50,613 bases of DNA, taken from NCBI GenBank assembly GCA_015063385.1, contig SVUG01000010.1, forward strand, positions 1 through 50,613. The letters run 5' to 3'. Under the pieces are notes generated by a model that saw nothing but the letters and a program-made list of their open reading frames with translations, ran no database searches and had not been told where the DNA came from. The first letter of the stretch is position 1; every line of letters starts with the position of its first letter. This DNA is from Oscillospiraceae bacterium (GTDB lineage: Bacteria > Bacillota > Clostridia > Oscillospirales > CAG-272). Both the position numbers and the translations under genes were made by a program. Shown piece by piece: positions 15,210-23,932 of this stretch.

Positions 15210-15512
15210 TTAAATTACAACGGCGCTCTCTGCGTTTTCCGCATCGTGCTCGGCACAAGCAAGCTGAACGTGGTATGCGTCGATTACCGCCTCCTCGAGC
15301 GAGGTTCTGAAATCCGAGTTAATCGGATGTACGATATCGCGATATGTTCCATCGGGGTTCTTTCTCGAGGGCATAACGATAAAGTATCTCTCACGCGCGT
15401 AAATTACCTTAACGTCGTGAACGGCGAGGCAATCGTCAAAGGTGACCGAAACTATGGCTTTCATAGGCCCCTCGTCGAAAAATTTTCTGATTTTGATGTC
15501 TGTGACCTGCAT
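15210..15512 (-). CDS. spoVG: SpoVG family regulator
   Basis: A small (100 residues) conserved Bacillota protein that binds nucleic acid and affects sporulation, septation and virulence in different species. The full-length SpoVG fold is recognisable: start MQVTDIKIRKF, then AIVSVTFDDCLAVHDVKVI, FIVMPSRKNPDGTYRDIVHPIN, and a helical tail rich in Ala and Glu. An AAGGAA ribosome site lies upstream on the minus strand, and a TATAAT (15572-15567) is placed as its -10. It is a single-gene unit between two terminator-like regions. Presence does not prove spore formation, since non-sporulating species keep it. Confidence 0.96.
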   Translation of the reverse strand: MQVTDIKIRKFFDEGPMKAIVSVTFDDCLAVHDVKVIYARERYFIVMPSRKNPDGTYRDIVHPINSDFRTSLEEAVIDAYHVQLACAEHDAENAESAVVI

Positions 15513-15685
15513 AAATCTGAATTCCTTCCTGTGTAGTAGTAAACCTTGGTAGAGATTACGAATATATTATACAGTAAGAATGTTAAAAATATTCAACCAG
15601 AAATCAATCATTTTTTTAACTAATTGTAATATTTTTTCGTTAAAATATGAAAAAACTGAATAATTTTGGCGAAAGGGAGGGAAAA

Positions 15686-17086
15686 ATGGCTCAAAAGAAC
15701 GCAAAAGAAGAAAAGAGCTTATCGTTTGACAAAATAGCGGCTCTTGCATCAGGCAACGAGCGTAGAATACATTTCGTAGGAATCGGCGGAGTATCCATGT
15801 ACTCGCTCGCCAGACTTACTATGATAAAAGGTGCGCGCGTGACGGGTAGCGACCGCGAGGTAAGCGAGCGCACACGCTCCTTATCGCTTCTTGGAGCAAC
15901 GGTTGCTCTGACTCATTCGCCCGATTCGGTAGACGGTGCAGACCTCGTAGTATACACCCACGCGGTCGGTGATGATAATCCGGAGCTAATCAGAGCGAGG
16001 TCGCTCGGTATACCGACTGTTTCGCGCGCCGAATATATGGCGGCGCTCATGATAGGCTATCGCAGGCGAATAGGCGTCTCGGGCTCGCACGGTAAGAGTA
16101 CGACGGTTGCTATGCTTGACGCTATCTTCAGCCACGCATGCAGCGAGCCAAGCGTGCTTTCGGGTGCGGATTTGCCGAGTGGTGAGCCGCTTAAAATCGG
16201 CTCTGACGCCCTGATGATTTACGAGGCTTGTGAGTATAAGGATTCCTTTTTAAAATTCTCTCCCACAGCCGCGATAGCGCTAAATCTCGAGCTCGACCAC
16301 ACCGATTATTTTGACGGACTTGCCGCCATCAAGGATTCCTTTAAGAGCGCACTCGGTCGTGCGAGTGATTTTTCGGTAGTGAATCTCGACGACGAAAATC
16401 TGCGCCAAATTGTCAAGCAAATAAAGGGCAGGGTAGTCACCTTTGGTCAAGGCTCGGGCTCGGATTACAGATATTCCATAGTCGGCTTTGCCGAGCGGGG
16501 CTTTGATTTTACCTTATCACGCTTTGGCAGTGAGATAGCGCGCTTTCGCCTGAATATTCCCGGTGCGTTCAACGTCGCTAATGCCGTCGCGGCAATAGTG
16601 TGCGCGCTTGAATACGGAATAGACGTCGAAATAATTAGCGAAGCGATAAGCGAGTACCGCGGTATTGCAAGACGGCTTGAACGAGTCGGAACAAGATACA
16701 CGAGAGAGGTGTACTACGATTACGCACATCACCCCACCGAGATTTGTGCGTCGATTAACGCTTTGAAAATGCTCACACACGATTTCGTCACGGTTATTTT
16801 TAAGCCGCACACCTACTCACGCACCGCGAGCCTCTGGGACGATATGAAGGAGGCACTCTCGCTTGCCGACCACCTGATACTCACGCCGATTTATCCCGCA
16901 AGGGAGGAGGCAATAGAGGGGGTTAGCTCCGAACGACTTGCTTATGAAATAGGTGCTCGTGCGAAATTTTCGGAGGACGGCGATATTCTGAAATACCTTG
17001 ACCTGCACACCCACGGTACTATCGTCGTGATGGGTGCCGGGGATATGGAAAAAATAAAAAAGGACGTACTGTATAAGTACATATAA
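15686..17086 (+). CDS. murC: UDP-N-acetylmuramate--L-alanine ligase
   Basis: Adds L-alanine to UDP-MurNAc in peptidoglycan precursor synthesis; cytoplasmic, 466 residues. The N-terminal Rossmann motif is IHFVGIGGVSMYSLARL. The ATP loop SGSHGKSTT (~120-128) and EACEYKDSFLKFSP plus LNLELDHTDYF mark the central ligase domain. The C-terminal domain carries YDYAHHPTEICASI and FKPHTYSRT. It belongs to the divergent MurC branch seen in Clostridia. I chose ATG 15686, which has GGGAGGG five bases upstream; the longer reading frame starts in the promoter region. The DUF523 gene follows after 5 bp. Confidence 0.92.
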   Translation: MAQKNAKEEKSLSFDKIAALASGNERRIHFVGIGGVSMYSLARLTMIKGARVTGSDREVSERTRSLSLLGATVALTHSPDSVDGADLVVYTHAVGDDNPELIRARSLGIPTVSRAEYMAALMIGYRRRIGVSGSHGKSTTVAMLDAIFSHACSEPSVLSGADLPSGEPLKIGSDALMIYEACEYKDSFLKFSPTAAIALNLELDHTDYFDGLAAIKDSFKSALGRASDFSVVNLDDENLRQIVKQIKGRVVTFGQGSGSDYRYSIVGFAERGFDFTLSRFGSEIARFRLNIPGAFNVANAVAAIVCALEYGIDVEIISEAISEYRGIARRLERVGTRYTREVYYDYAHHPTEICASINALKMLTHDFVTVIFKPHTYSRTASLWDDMKEALSLADHLILTPIYPAREEAIEGVSSERLAYEIGARAKFSEDGDILKYLDLHTHGTIVVMGAGDMEKIKKDVLYKYI

Positions 17087-17091
17087 AGGAT

Positions 17092-17544
17092 ATGAAAAAA
17101 ACTATACTTGTCAGCGCCTGCCTGCTTGGCATCAGCTGCCGCTACGACGGAAAGTCGAAGCCGTCGGAGGAGGTCTTGGCACTTTCAGAAAAATATAATC
17201 TCGTCCCTGTATGTCCCGAAATATACGGTGGACTCCCAACCCCCCGAACGCCCTCCGAGCGCGTTGGGGAGAGAACGCTGATGCGCGACGGCACCGACGT
17301 CACCGAGAATTATCTTCGCGGAGCAGAGGCGGCGCTCTCGCTGTATCGCGCTCTAGGCTGTCAGGCAGCGCTTTTTAAGGCGAAGAGCCCCTCATGCGGT
17401 GTCGGCGAGATATACGACGGCAGCTTCACGGGCACACTCACAGCGCGTGACGGAGTGAGCGCCGAGCTTCTTGCCCGAGAGGGAATTGCGGTATTTACGG
17501 AGCTGCAAATCAGAGAGCTTGAAAAATATCTTGACAAACTCTGA
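17092..17544 (+). CDS. DUF523 family protein
   Basis: A 150-residue protein of the DUF523 family, function unproved. Hallmarks: start LVSACLLGISCRYDGKSK with two Cys, VPVCPEIYGGLPTPR, and FKAKSPSCGVGEIYDGSFTG. The spaced Cys residues suggest a metal or iron-sulfur site. It is cytoplasmic by sequence. It starts 5 bp after murC with AAAGGA just upstream, so they share a transcript, but this pairing does not clearly indicate a role in cell-wall synthesis. Confidence 0.88.
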   Translation: MKKTILVSACLLGISCRYDGKSKPSEEVLALSEKYNLVPVCPEIYGGLPTPRTPSERVGERTLMRDGTDVTENYLRGAEAALSLYRALGCQAALFKAKSPSCGVGEIYDGSFTGTLTARDGVSAELLAREGIAVFTELQIRELEKYLDKL

Positions 17545-17580
17545 TTTATAGTTTAAAATAAACGTGTAAATAATTTTATG

Positions 17581-17698
17581 AAAGGAGCCCGAAATGTCGG
17601 ACGGTCGAAGTAGCTATCACATACGCAAACTAAATACATACGAGTGTGGCGGATACCGTGATATTAGGGTATCCTAGTTTCGTTGCCGTTTTCGCCCA
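17581..17698 (+). promoter_or_regulatory. mgtE leader with possible cis-acting structure
   Basis: The leader can form nested helices: ACGG with CCGT (ends near 17601 and 17689), AAACTA 17627-17632 with TAGTTT 17675-17680, and a 7-bp hairpin 17651-17657/17668-17674. It does not match the M-box Mg2+ riboswitch by eye. A small ORF lies within it. Confidence 0.4.
17594..17677 (+). CDS. Possible 27-codon leader peptide upstream of mgtE
   Basis: ATG 17594 is preceded by AAAGGAG at a good distance and runs 27 codons to TAG 17677. The peptide starts MSDGRSSYHIRKL and is polar, with several Arg and Tyr. Its last codons lie in the 3' arm of the 17651-17674 hairpin, so translation would disrupt that helix. 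That is the layout of an attenuator, such as those controlling some Mg2+ transporter genes in enterobacteria. Expression is unproved and the ORF could be chance inside a structured leader. Confidence 0.35.
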   Translation: MSDGRSSYHIRKLNTYECGGYRDIRVS

Positions 17699-17715
17699 CT
17701 CACAAGGAGGCCAAA

Positions 17716-19113
17716 ATGGAAATGAATTTGGATAAAAACGGCCTTTTGGACGAGGAAATCCTCACGTCCGAAAGGCTTTCTCTTTTAATGGAGGAAAAAA
17801 AGTACGCACTCGTTAAGGAGGAGCTTGCCGCTACGGCTGCTCCCGACCTTGCGGAGCTGTTCTACGAGCTTGACGAGAGGTATCACCCCCTGCTTTTCAG
17901 ACTCCTCTCAAAGGAGCAGGCGGCAGAGGTGTTCGTAGAAATGGACACCGAGCTCAAAGAAGCGCTTATCGGACGCTTCTCCGACCGAGAGCTTGCCGAG
18001 ATTCTGGACGAGCTTTATATCGACGATACGGTTGATATTATTGAGGAAATGCCCGCAAACGTCGTCAAGCGAATTCTCAAAAACTCAACCAGCGAGGACC
18101 GCAAGATAATCAATACGATTCTCCGATACCCCAAGGATTCCGCAGGCACGGTTATGACCACTGAGTACGTGCGTTTCACGGGAGATATGACGGTTGAGGA
18201 GGCTCTGCTTCATATCCGCAGAGTTGCTATTGATAAGGAAACTATATATACCTGCTACGTCACAGGCAGGGATAAGCGCCTTCTTGGCATCGTCACCGCC
18301 AAGGATTTGCTTATCAGCGACCCCGAAACACCTCTTTCGGAGATAATGGACGAGAACGTTATCTTCGTCCACACCCACGATGACAAGGAGGAGGTCGCAA
18401 TGAAGCTTGAGAAGTACGATTTCCTCGCCATGCCCGTCGTTGACAGCGAGGGCAGGCTCGTCGGTATCGTCACCATTGACGACGCTCTTGACGTTCTTAT
18501 TGAGGAGTCGGAGGAGGACTTCGCAAAGATGGCGGCTATAACCCCCACCGAAACCCCCTACCTTAAAACCGACGTCTTTTCAATCTGGAAGTCACGTATC
18601 CCCTGGCTCTTGATACTTATGATTTCATCAACCATATCGAGTGCAATTCTCACGGGCTTTGAGTCGGCACTCCCTGCCGTGCTCGTGCTCTTCGTGCCTA
18701 TGATAATGGGTACGGGCGGTAATTCGGGCGGTCAGTCGTCGGTCACCGTCACGCGTAGCATCTCGCTCGGTGAGGTTGAATTTCCCGACATTTTCCGCGT
18801 TTTCTGGAAGGAGCTGCGCATCGGCGTGATGTGTGCCGTCACTCTCGGAGTCGTCACCTTCTTCAAGGTCTGGCTTATTGACGGACTCTTGCTCGCCAAC
18901 GATGCAGTCACTCTTACGGTGTCGCTGACGGTTGCTCTCTCACTCGCCCTGACGATAATAGTGGCGAAGATTATCGGCGCAACCCTGCCGCTTCTTGCGA
19001 AGAAAATCGGACTCGACCCCGCCGTAATGGCGTCCCCCCTGATTACCACCCTCGTTGACGCCATCTCGCTTATCGTCTACTTCTTCGTAGCCGGCAGCGT
19101 GCTGAATATATAA
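17716..19113 (+). CDS. mgtE: Magnesium transporter MgtE
   Basis: A Mg2+ channel of the inner membrane, 465 residues, normal length. The N-terminal acidic helical domain reads ELFYELDERYHPLLFRLL, then TVDIIEEMPANVVKRIL. Two CBS domains (about residues 135-255, with AGTVMTTEYVRF and DENVIFVHTHDDKEEVA) gate the pore when Mg2+ binds. Five C-terminal helices include the pore motif GTGGNSGGQSSVTVTRSISLGEV and the conserved ATLPLLAKKIGLDPA. I chose ATG 17716, five bases after AAGGAGG; an earlier TTG in frame lacks a ribosome site. Expression is probably controlled by the upstream leader. Confidence 0.95.
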   Translation: MEMNLDKNGLLDEEILTSERLSLLMEEKKYALVKEELAATAAPDLAELFYELDERYHPLLFRLLSKEQAAEVFVEMDTELKEALIGRFSDRELAEILDELYIDDTVDIIEEMPANVVKRILKNSTSEDRKIINTILRYPKDSAGTVMTTEYVRFTGDMTVEEALLHIRRVAIDKETIYTCYVTGRDKRLLGIVTAKDLLISDPETPLSEIMDENVIFVHTHDDKEEVAMKLEKYDFLAMPVVDSEGRLVGIVTIDDALDVLIEESEEDFAKMAAITPTETPYLKTDVFSIWKSRIPWLLILMISSTISSAILTGFESALPAVLVLFVPMIMGTGGNSGGQSSVTVTRSISLGEVEFPDIFRVFWKELRIGVMCAVTLGVVTFFKVWLIDGLLLANDAVTLTVSLTVALSLALTIIVAKIIGATLPLLAKKIGLDPAVMASPLITTLVDAISLIVYFFVAGSVLNI

Positions 19114-19118
19114 AAAAA

Positions 19119-19172
19119 TCCCGAATCTGAAGTGAATCGCACTGATTTACCTCATTTTCGGGAGTTTTTTTA
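19119..19172. terminator. Terminator between mgtE and the acyltransferase gene
   Basis: TCCCGAA pairs with TTCGGGA (19157-19163), extended inside by an imperfect TGAAGTGAATC/GATTTACCTCA helix, followed by seven T. Long, stable and between convergent genes. Confidence 0.85.
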
Positions 19173-20102
19173 TTCGACCGCCTTTGCTTTTGCGGCCTCG
19201 TATTTTTGCTTATATGTATAAAGCACCAGGTCCATGCTCGCAAGCGAGACGTTAATCACGAACAGAATCCTGTGGTTCGTAAGTCCTAGCAGGTAAAGCG
19301 CCGTGACGAAGGACATATAGAGGTACATTCTCGTGGCTAGCTGACCTAAAACGTCAAAGAATTTACCGCCAAAGGAAATACTCGTCGTGAAATAGACGAG
19401 AGCTGTAAACAGTGCAATCATCAACACGCAGGTGAAGAAGGTTTTGTCGTGATAAGCGAGCAAAAACAGCACCGGTATTAAAATCGCAACTATAATAATA
19501 CTGTAGTTAAATTTCTTGAATTTTGGCTTCGGGATATAGGAAATCAGCATACCCGCTGACATACAGCCAAGCGTGCGCGCACTGAAGTTAAGCATGTGAA
19601 ATGGAATTACACCGGTTTCGAGCATATAGTCCAGCGCTGTCATAAGGATAACCGTGACGGATAGGAAGAGTATAAATCCCGTCTTTGTTTTTATCAGCTT
19701 GTATGCACAGTAGAACAGCACCACCGCCACCAGAAGATACAGAACGTACCACCAATAGCGGAACATCAGAAAGAGTGAATGTAATACGTCCTCTCTGATA
19801 AAGAGTGCGGTGCATACGAAATTGAACACCGATATAAAGCATATCGAGAAGAACAAGGGCTTTATCCTCGAACGCAGTAGATTGCGAATACCGATATGAA
19901 CTATCTCGTACTTCCTTTTCTCCATAGAATGAAGAAGGAAATATCCGCTGATAACGAAGAAGAAATCGGGCGCCAGCTCGGGTACTGAAAAATGCCCCGT
20001 TGTATTCTCTAAAAAGAAGAAGTCGTGGCAGGATAACACCCAGAAGCAGAGTAGGAATCTGTATAAGTCAAGCAAGCCGTATCGTTGCTTTTTATCGCTC
20101 AT
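19170..20102 (-). CDS. Acyltransferase family 3 membrane protein
   Basis: A 310-residue protein with about nine or ten membrane helices. It begins with the acyltransferase-3 signature GLLDLYRFLLCFWVLSCHDFFF, including the catalytic-type His, and continues with FFFVISGYFLLHSMEKRK. Members O-acetylate or otherwise acylate surface glycans, peptidoglycan or lipids from the cytoplasmic side. It is somewhat shorter than usual (340-380). The start is ATG 20102, with AAGGAG just upstream; an earlier in-frame Met has no ribosome site. It starts 25 bp after the cysteine desulfidase gene on the same strand, probably sharing its transcript. It may serve the glycan locus, but substrate is unknown. Confidence 0.82.
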   Translation of the reverse strand: MSDKKQRYGLLDLYRFLLCFWVLSCHDFFFLENTTGHFSVPELAPDFFFVISGYFLLHSMEKRKYEIVHIGIRNLLRSRIKPLFFSICFISVFNFVCTALFIREDVLHSLFLMFRYWWYVLYLLVAVVLFYCAYKLIKTKTGFILFLSVTVILMTALDYMLETGVIPFHMLNFSARTLGCMSAGMLISYIPKPKFKKFNYSIIIVAILIPVLFLLAYHDKTFFTCVLMIALFTALVYFTTSISFGGKFFDVLGQLATRMYLYMSFVTALYLLGLTNHRILFVINVSLASMDLVLYTYKQKYEAAKAKAVE

Positions 20103-20127
20103 ATTGTCGCTCCTTGTAAACAATTAT

Positions 20128-21408
20128 TTATATTCCAAGCATAATTTCGATAATTTCTCTATCAGTATCGCTCATTCCGTCCTTGGCGAGTCTGCCGACG
20201 TTCTTTATAGTGTTCTCAACACCCTTTTCGACTATGCCGTCGCCGCCGAGGAACTGACTGCCCGCACGCCACATCTCAAAGCCCATAATGCCTGCCTCGA
20301 CCGCCATAGCAATCTTTGCCGCGCAAGAGGGCTTCGCACCGTCGCAGATAGTGCCCGAAAGTATTGCCACCGCATTAACTATGGTGTGCGCAACCTCGCG
20401 GAATCTGCCACCGTGCAGATAGCAGATGCCTGCGCCTGCGCCAACGCCCGCGCTGATAGCACCGCAGTAAGCGGAGAGAGTGCCAATACCCGTCTTTTGA
20501 TGCACGGTGACGAGGTCGCTGACCACGAGCGCGCGGAGCAGCTCGTCCTCACTTTTACCCATAGCCTCTGCGTATATTGCCACGGGTACGGAAGCGGTAA
20601 TACCTTGATTTCCGCTACCCGAAATAATGCAAACAGGCTTCTCACAGCCACTCATTCTCGCATCAGAGCCAGCCGCAGCGTATGCCCTGGCACGCCTTGG
20701 AACGTCGTCACCGAGCGAGAGAATAATTTTACCAATCTCAGCTCCCCATTTGCCCGTGATGCCCTCGCGCGCGATAGCCATATTCATTTCAACCTGGCGA
20801 AGCAGATATGGCTTAACTTCGGCAAGGTCTGCCTTGCTCGCGTATTCAACAATCGACTCAACCGAGAGCAGCGACATATCCAGTGCCTCGCCCTCCTTGG
20901 TTATGGGGGCAGGGGATGCGTAATTTGCGGTTAGGTCGACACCGTCTCTTGTCACCTCGGTGACGTTGGTATGCGCACCGCTGATGCGCACGCTTGCCGT
21001 CCTTCCCATAGCCTCACCGACGAGTAGAAGCTCGAAGGTACAGCCCGTGCTGAGCTTGCTTATCTCAATTTTGCACTCTGAGAGAAGCAGGTCGATTTTG
21101 TCCTCGTCCTCGGGCGAGAGCACCGTCAAAACCTCAAGGCGCAAATCAGGACGAGCCGAAACGAGTCCTGCCGCAATAGCCGCCTCAATTCCGTGTCTGC
21201 CGCCTGTTGCGGGCACGATAACGCTCTTGACGTTTTTGATTATGTTTCCGCTAAAGCCTGCAGAAATTTTTTTGGGAATCACACCCAACGCATCACCGAG
21301 TATCGCCGCCGCATAGGCTATTGCGATAGGCTCGGTACAGCCCATAGCAAGCTGCAGCTCGGACTTTAGTATTGCGTCGTAGGTGCTCTTTACAGCATTT
21401 GAAAGCAT
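20128..21408 (-). CDS. L-cysteine desulfidase / UPF0597 (YhaM, CyuA) family protein
   Basis: A 426-residue enzyme related to the [4Fe-4S] L-cysteine desulfidases, which split cysteine into pyruvate, ammonia and sulfide, and to the serine dehydratase alpha fold. Family marks: LQLAMGCTEPIAIAYAAA (Cys24), GFSGNIIKNVKSVIVPATGG, PVCIISGSGNQGITASVPV, and C-terminal CDGAKPSCAAKIAMAVEAG, with Cys suited to bind the cluster. It is cytoplasmic. It is the first gene of a leftward pair with the acyltransferase. The gene is often annotated as serine dehydratase subunit alpha family; cysteine is the better-supported substrate, but this is by homology only. Confidence 0.88.
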   Translation of the reverse strand: MLSNAVKSTYDAILKSELQLAMGCTEPIAIAYAAAILGDALGVIPKKISAGFSGNIIKNVKSVIVPATGGRHGIEAAIAAGLVSARPDLRLEVLTVLSPEDEDKIDLLLSECKIEISKLSTGCTFELLLVGEAMGRTASVRISGAHTNVTEVTRDGVDLTANYASPAPITKEGEALDMSLLSVESIVEYASKADLAEVKPYLLRQVEMNMAIAREGITGKWGAEIGKIILSLGDDVPRRARAYAAAGSDARMSGCEKPVCIISGSGNQGITASVPVAIYAEAMGKSEDELLRALVVSDLVTVHQKTGIGTLSAYCGAISAGVGAGAGICYLHGGRFREVAHTIVNAVAILSGTICDGAKPSCAAKIAMAVEAGIMGFEMWRAGSQFLGGDGIVEKGVENTIKNVGRLAKDGMSDTDREIIEIMLGI

Positions 21409-21537
21409 CGTGTATCTTCCTTTCGCCCAGTAAAATGGAAAAATATTCTACCTTATTATATAATAAAAGCGTCCACTCGTCAAGAAGAAAATGAAAATAA
21501 GAAATAAAAGAAATTATAGAACATTTCAAAAACGCAA

Positions 21538-21586
21538 AAAAACACCGAAGATGCAAACAAGAATTTACATCTTCAGCGCTTTTTGT
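21538..21586 (-). terminator. Terminator of the sigma/anti-sigma operon
   Basis: Read leftward, GAAGATG pairs with CATCTTC around an AT-rich loop and a run of seven T follows. It lies just after the anti-sigma stop codon. Confidence 0.75.
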
Positions 21587-21591
21587 AAAAA

Positions 21592-22197
21592 TCAATCTAG
21601 GGTAGGAATGTCCTTGCGGTGATAATCACCGAACGTTCCCACACGGAAGAGATTCTTCCAATTTATAGTGTCCTCAAGTCCTTCGAAGCCGATGGCAATC
21701 TCATACTCGCCTACGGCTGTGGGCAGGGCTGATGCCGACTCACTGTTTACGGTTATCGTGGGACGCCTGATTTCCGCCACACCGGATACAGATTGTGCGG
21801 TGGTGTAGACTACCGAATTGTCCTGACTGTAAAGGTATATGTCAATAGGACTTGGAGCTTCGGTGACGATTATCAGCGTGAAGCTGTAGGTGCCGTCAGA
21901 CTTCTTGCCGTTGTAAATGAGTGAGCCAAAGTCCTCCTCACGCACGTCGGAGCTGCCGTTCATCATTCCACCGTTCATCTCCGGGGCGGCGTCACCGCCT
22001 GCGGCGTTCTTGTCAAATCTTCCGGAGAGTAGCCCTGGGAGAAGGGTTATCGTTAGCGCCACTACCGCCACGCTTGCCGCGATAGAGATAGCCTTTTTAT
22101 TTATGGTAAATTTTCTTTTATATTCCGCGCTCGCCTCGGCAATTATATCGTCGTTTATCTCACCTATGCCAAGGAGGAGCTTTTCTGCGTTGTTCAT
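21592..22197 (-). CDS. Putative anti-sigma factor (single-span membrane protein)
   Basis: A 201-residue protein with a short cytoplasmic N-terminus (MNNAEKLLLGIGEINDDIIAEA), one transmembrane helix at about 36-57, a Gly/Met-rich spacer (GDAAPEMNGGMMNGSS) and an extracytoplasmic beta-rich domain of ~110 residues. Its start overlaps the stop of the ECF sigma gene as ATGA, the usual arrangement for a sigma factor and its membrane-bound inhibitor. It lacks the zinc-binding HxxxCxxC motif of ZAS anti-sigma proteins. The external domain (IDIYLYSQDNSVVYTT and on) would be the sensor. Signal and mechanism are unknown; a sigma-regulated surface protein is the alternative. Confidence 0.7.
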   Translation of the reverse strand: MNNAEKLLLGIGEINDDIIAEASAEYKRKFTINKKAISIAASVAVVALTITLLPGLLSGRFDKNAAGGDAAPEMNGGMMNGSSDVREEDFGSLIYNGKKSDGTYSFTLIIVTEAPSPIDIYLYSQDNSVVYTTAQSVSGVAEIRRPTITVNSESASALPTAVGEYEIAIGFEGLEDTINWKNLFRVGTFGDYHRKDIPTLD

Positions 22198-22748
22198 ACG
22201 TATATGTCCTCCTTTTTGAGAAATTCTGCGAGTCTTTTTCTCATGCGGTGAAGCATCGTTTTAACGTAGCCCTCGCTCATAAAGTGCGCCCTTGCAATCT
22301 CGCTTATCGAGTCCTCGAAGAAATATCTTCTCACGAATACGCGGCGGCAAATCTCGCTTTCATTAAGGAGAAAACGGCTGATTGCAGAGCCTATTGCCGA
22401 CGCCTCTATTTTGTCGGATATATCGCCCTCACCGACGCACTCGCACAGCTCCTCGAGCGACTCGGTGTATGCCGAGCGCTTTGCCGCGTTTTTTAATTTG
22501 TATTTGTCAATGGCGATATTCCTCGTAATCTTTGCCAGAAACGCCGAGAGAATCCTCGGTATCGTGGGAGGTACGCTGTTCCATGTGCGCATATAGGTGT
22601 CGTTTACGCACTCCTCGGAGTCGAAGCTGTCTGCAAGGATATTATAGGCGATTTTCTGGCAATAAGCGCCGTACTTTTCTGCCGTTTCGCTTATCGCGCT
22701 TTCGTCGCGCTGTATGTATAGCTCTATTATCTTATTGTCGTCAAGCAT
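22194..22748 (-). CDS. ECF RNA polymerase sigma factor
   Basis: A 184-residue sigma-70 family factor with only regions 2 and 4. Region 2 includes YNILADSFDSEECVNDTYMRTWNSVPP (about residues 35-60), with FLAKITRNIAIDKYK at its end. Region 4 is RYFFEDSISEIARAHFMSEGYVKTMLHRMRKRLAEFL (about 140-178). It directs transcription of a small regulon, probably including its own operon. GAGAGGAG lies before the ATG. The downstream gene, overlapping by 4 bp, encodes the likely anti-sigma protein. Confidence 0.93.
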   Translation of the reverse strand: MLDDNKIIELYIQRDESAISETAEKYGAYCQKIAYNILADSFDSEECVNDTYMRTWNSVPPTIPRILSAFLAKITRNIAIDKYKLKNAAKRSAYTESLEELCECVGEGDISDKIEASAIGSAISRFLLNESEICRRVFVRRYFFEDSISEIARAHFMSEGYVKTMLHRMRKRLAEFLKKEDIYV

Positions 22749-22812
22749 AGTATCTCCTCTCTGACCTAAATGACGAAAAAAGTATTAAAAGGTTGCAGTT
22801 TTCTTTGAAAAA

Positions 22813-23793
22813 TTATACTTTTTTAAGCTTTTTTATAAATTCCTCGTAGCTTTCCTGCTCATTTTCGTCCACGAGATTAACGAATTTCTCCGCGCGAAGC
22901 CTGGAAATGAGAAAATTCTCAATCCAATAAGAGAACTTGGTTTTCGGGCTTAAATTTTCCAGCGCCCGCATCTTTTTATACATTGGTGCACCGTCGGACG
23001 CATCGCGCCAGGTGTCAACGAAGGCGTAGTCGAAATGCTCCAAGGGCATAACGTGCTCCGCATACTCGAAGGCATCGGCATGGACGATTTTTATCTTGTC
23101 CTTATTGGGAATTTGCGGCAGAATATGCTCACGGAAAAGCTTTATAACCCCCTCGGACAGCTCTACCACCGTCACCGACTCAACGTCTGGCTTCTCGGAC
23201 GCCATATATGCGTAGTAGCCGAGTCCGAGTCCGAAGGTGACAACCTTGCCGTGAGCATCGTTTATCGCCTCCTCACAGGTGTCAAGGTCAACGGGCGTCA
23301 GAGTCATCCACTCGTTGCCGCCCTCCAGCACCGCAGGAAAGCGGAACGGCTCTGTGAAAAAGCCAAGCGGCGGAACCTCCGAGAAATCCTCACCGATAAT
23401 CATATCTCCCGAAATGACCGCACGGTACGGTGGATATTCCTCCCAGCGAATCTCCCAGTCGCCCTCATTTATATTTTCGAGCTTGATATTTTTGTAATAG
23501 GGGTTGTTTTCATATTTTTTCGTGTCGAGCAGTCGCACCGACGGGGTGAGATAGTCGCGTATGAGTATTCTATCCTCGGCTCTTTCAAAGTCCAACGCAA
23601 AAATCTCCGAGAGCAGCGCAACCAGCGCCTCCTCTCTCGTAATCTCGCCGTCCTCGGTGAGCGTGTCTATCATTTCCTTTGTAATCACCTCGGGATAGCG
23701 CTCAAGATACTCGGCATACATCTGCGTTATGCGAAAATTGCGGCTGAACGTGTCCTTTAGCCGTCCAAGGCGGGTTTTATCTATTTCGTTCAT
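22813..23793 (-). CDS. SAM-dependent methyltransferase-like protein
   Basis: A 326-residue protein. Residues ~185-270 form a Rossmann fold of the class I methyltransferase/spermidine synthase type: KVVTFGLGLGYYAYMA (SAM-binding loop), VTVVELSEGVIKLF (acidic residue after strand 2), IKIVHADAFEYAE and FDYAFVDTWRDASDG. The first ~180 residues are helical and charged and resemble nothing I know. I start it at ATG 23793, nine bases after GGAG; an upstream TTG in frame has no ribosome site. It is a single leftward gene. Substrate is unknown; a polyamine-type or small-molecule methyltransferase is possible. Confidence 0.65.
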   Translation of the reverse strand: MNEIDKTRLGRLKDTFSRNFRITQMYAEYLERYPEVITKEMIDTLTEDGEITREEALVALLSEIFALDFERAEDRILIRDYLTPSVRLLDTKKYENNPYYKNIKLENINEGDWEIRWEEYPPYRAVISGDMIIGEDFSEVPPLGFFTEPFRFPAVLEGGNEWMTLTPVDLDTCEEAINDAHGKVVTFGLGLGYYAYMASEKPDVESVTVVELSEGVIKLFREHILPQIPNKDKIKIVHADAFEYAEHVMPLEHFDYAFVDTWRDASDGAPMYKKMRALENLSPKTKFSYWIENFLISRLRAEKFVNLVDENEQESYEEFIKKLKKV

Positions 23794-23873
23794 TGAAATC
23801 TCCAAAGCTTTGATACTTTATTTTAATATATCAGCGCCAAAATGTCAAGAAAATTTCACCCCGACGGCAGTAC

Positions 23874-23902
23874 TTGACTTTTTTTGCGCGCAGTAGTATA
23901 AT
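23874..23902 (+). promoter_or_regulatory. Promoter of the 4,6-dehydratase gene
   Basis: TTGACT (23874-23879), a 17-bp spacer and TATAAT (23897-23902), 31 bp before the start codon. Confidence 0.8.
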
Positions 23903-23932
23903 AAAAATACAAATAAACGAAACGGAGATTTT

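Noticed and set aside
17545..17715. M-box (ykoK) magnesium riboswitch before mgtE
   Set aside because: The conserved M-box core sequences are not visible; a covariance search would be needed to overturn this.
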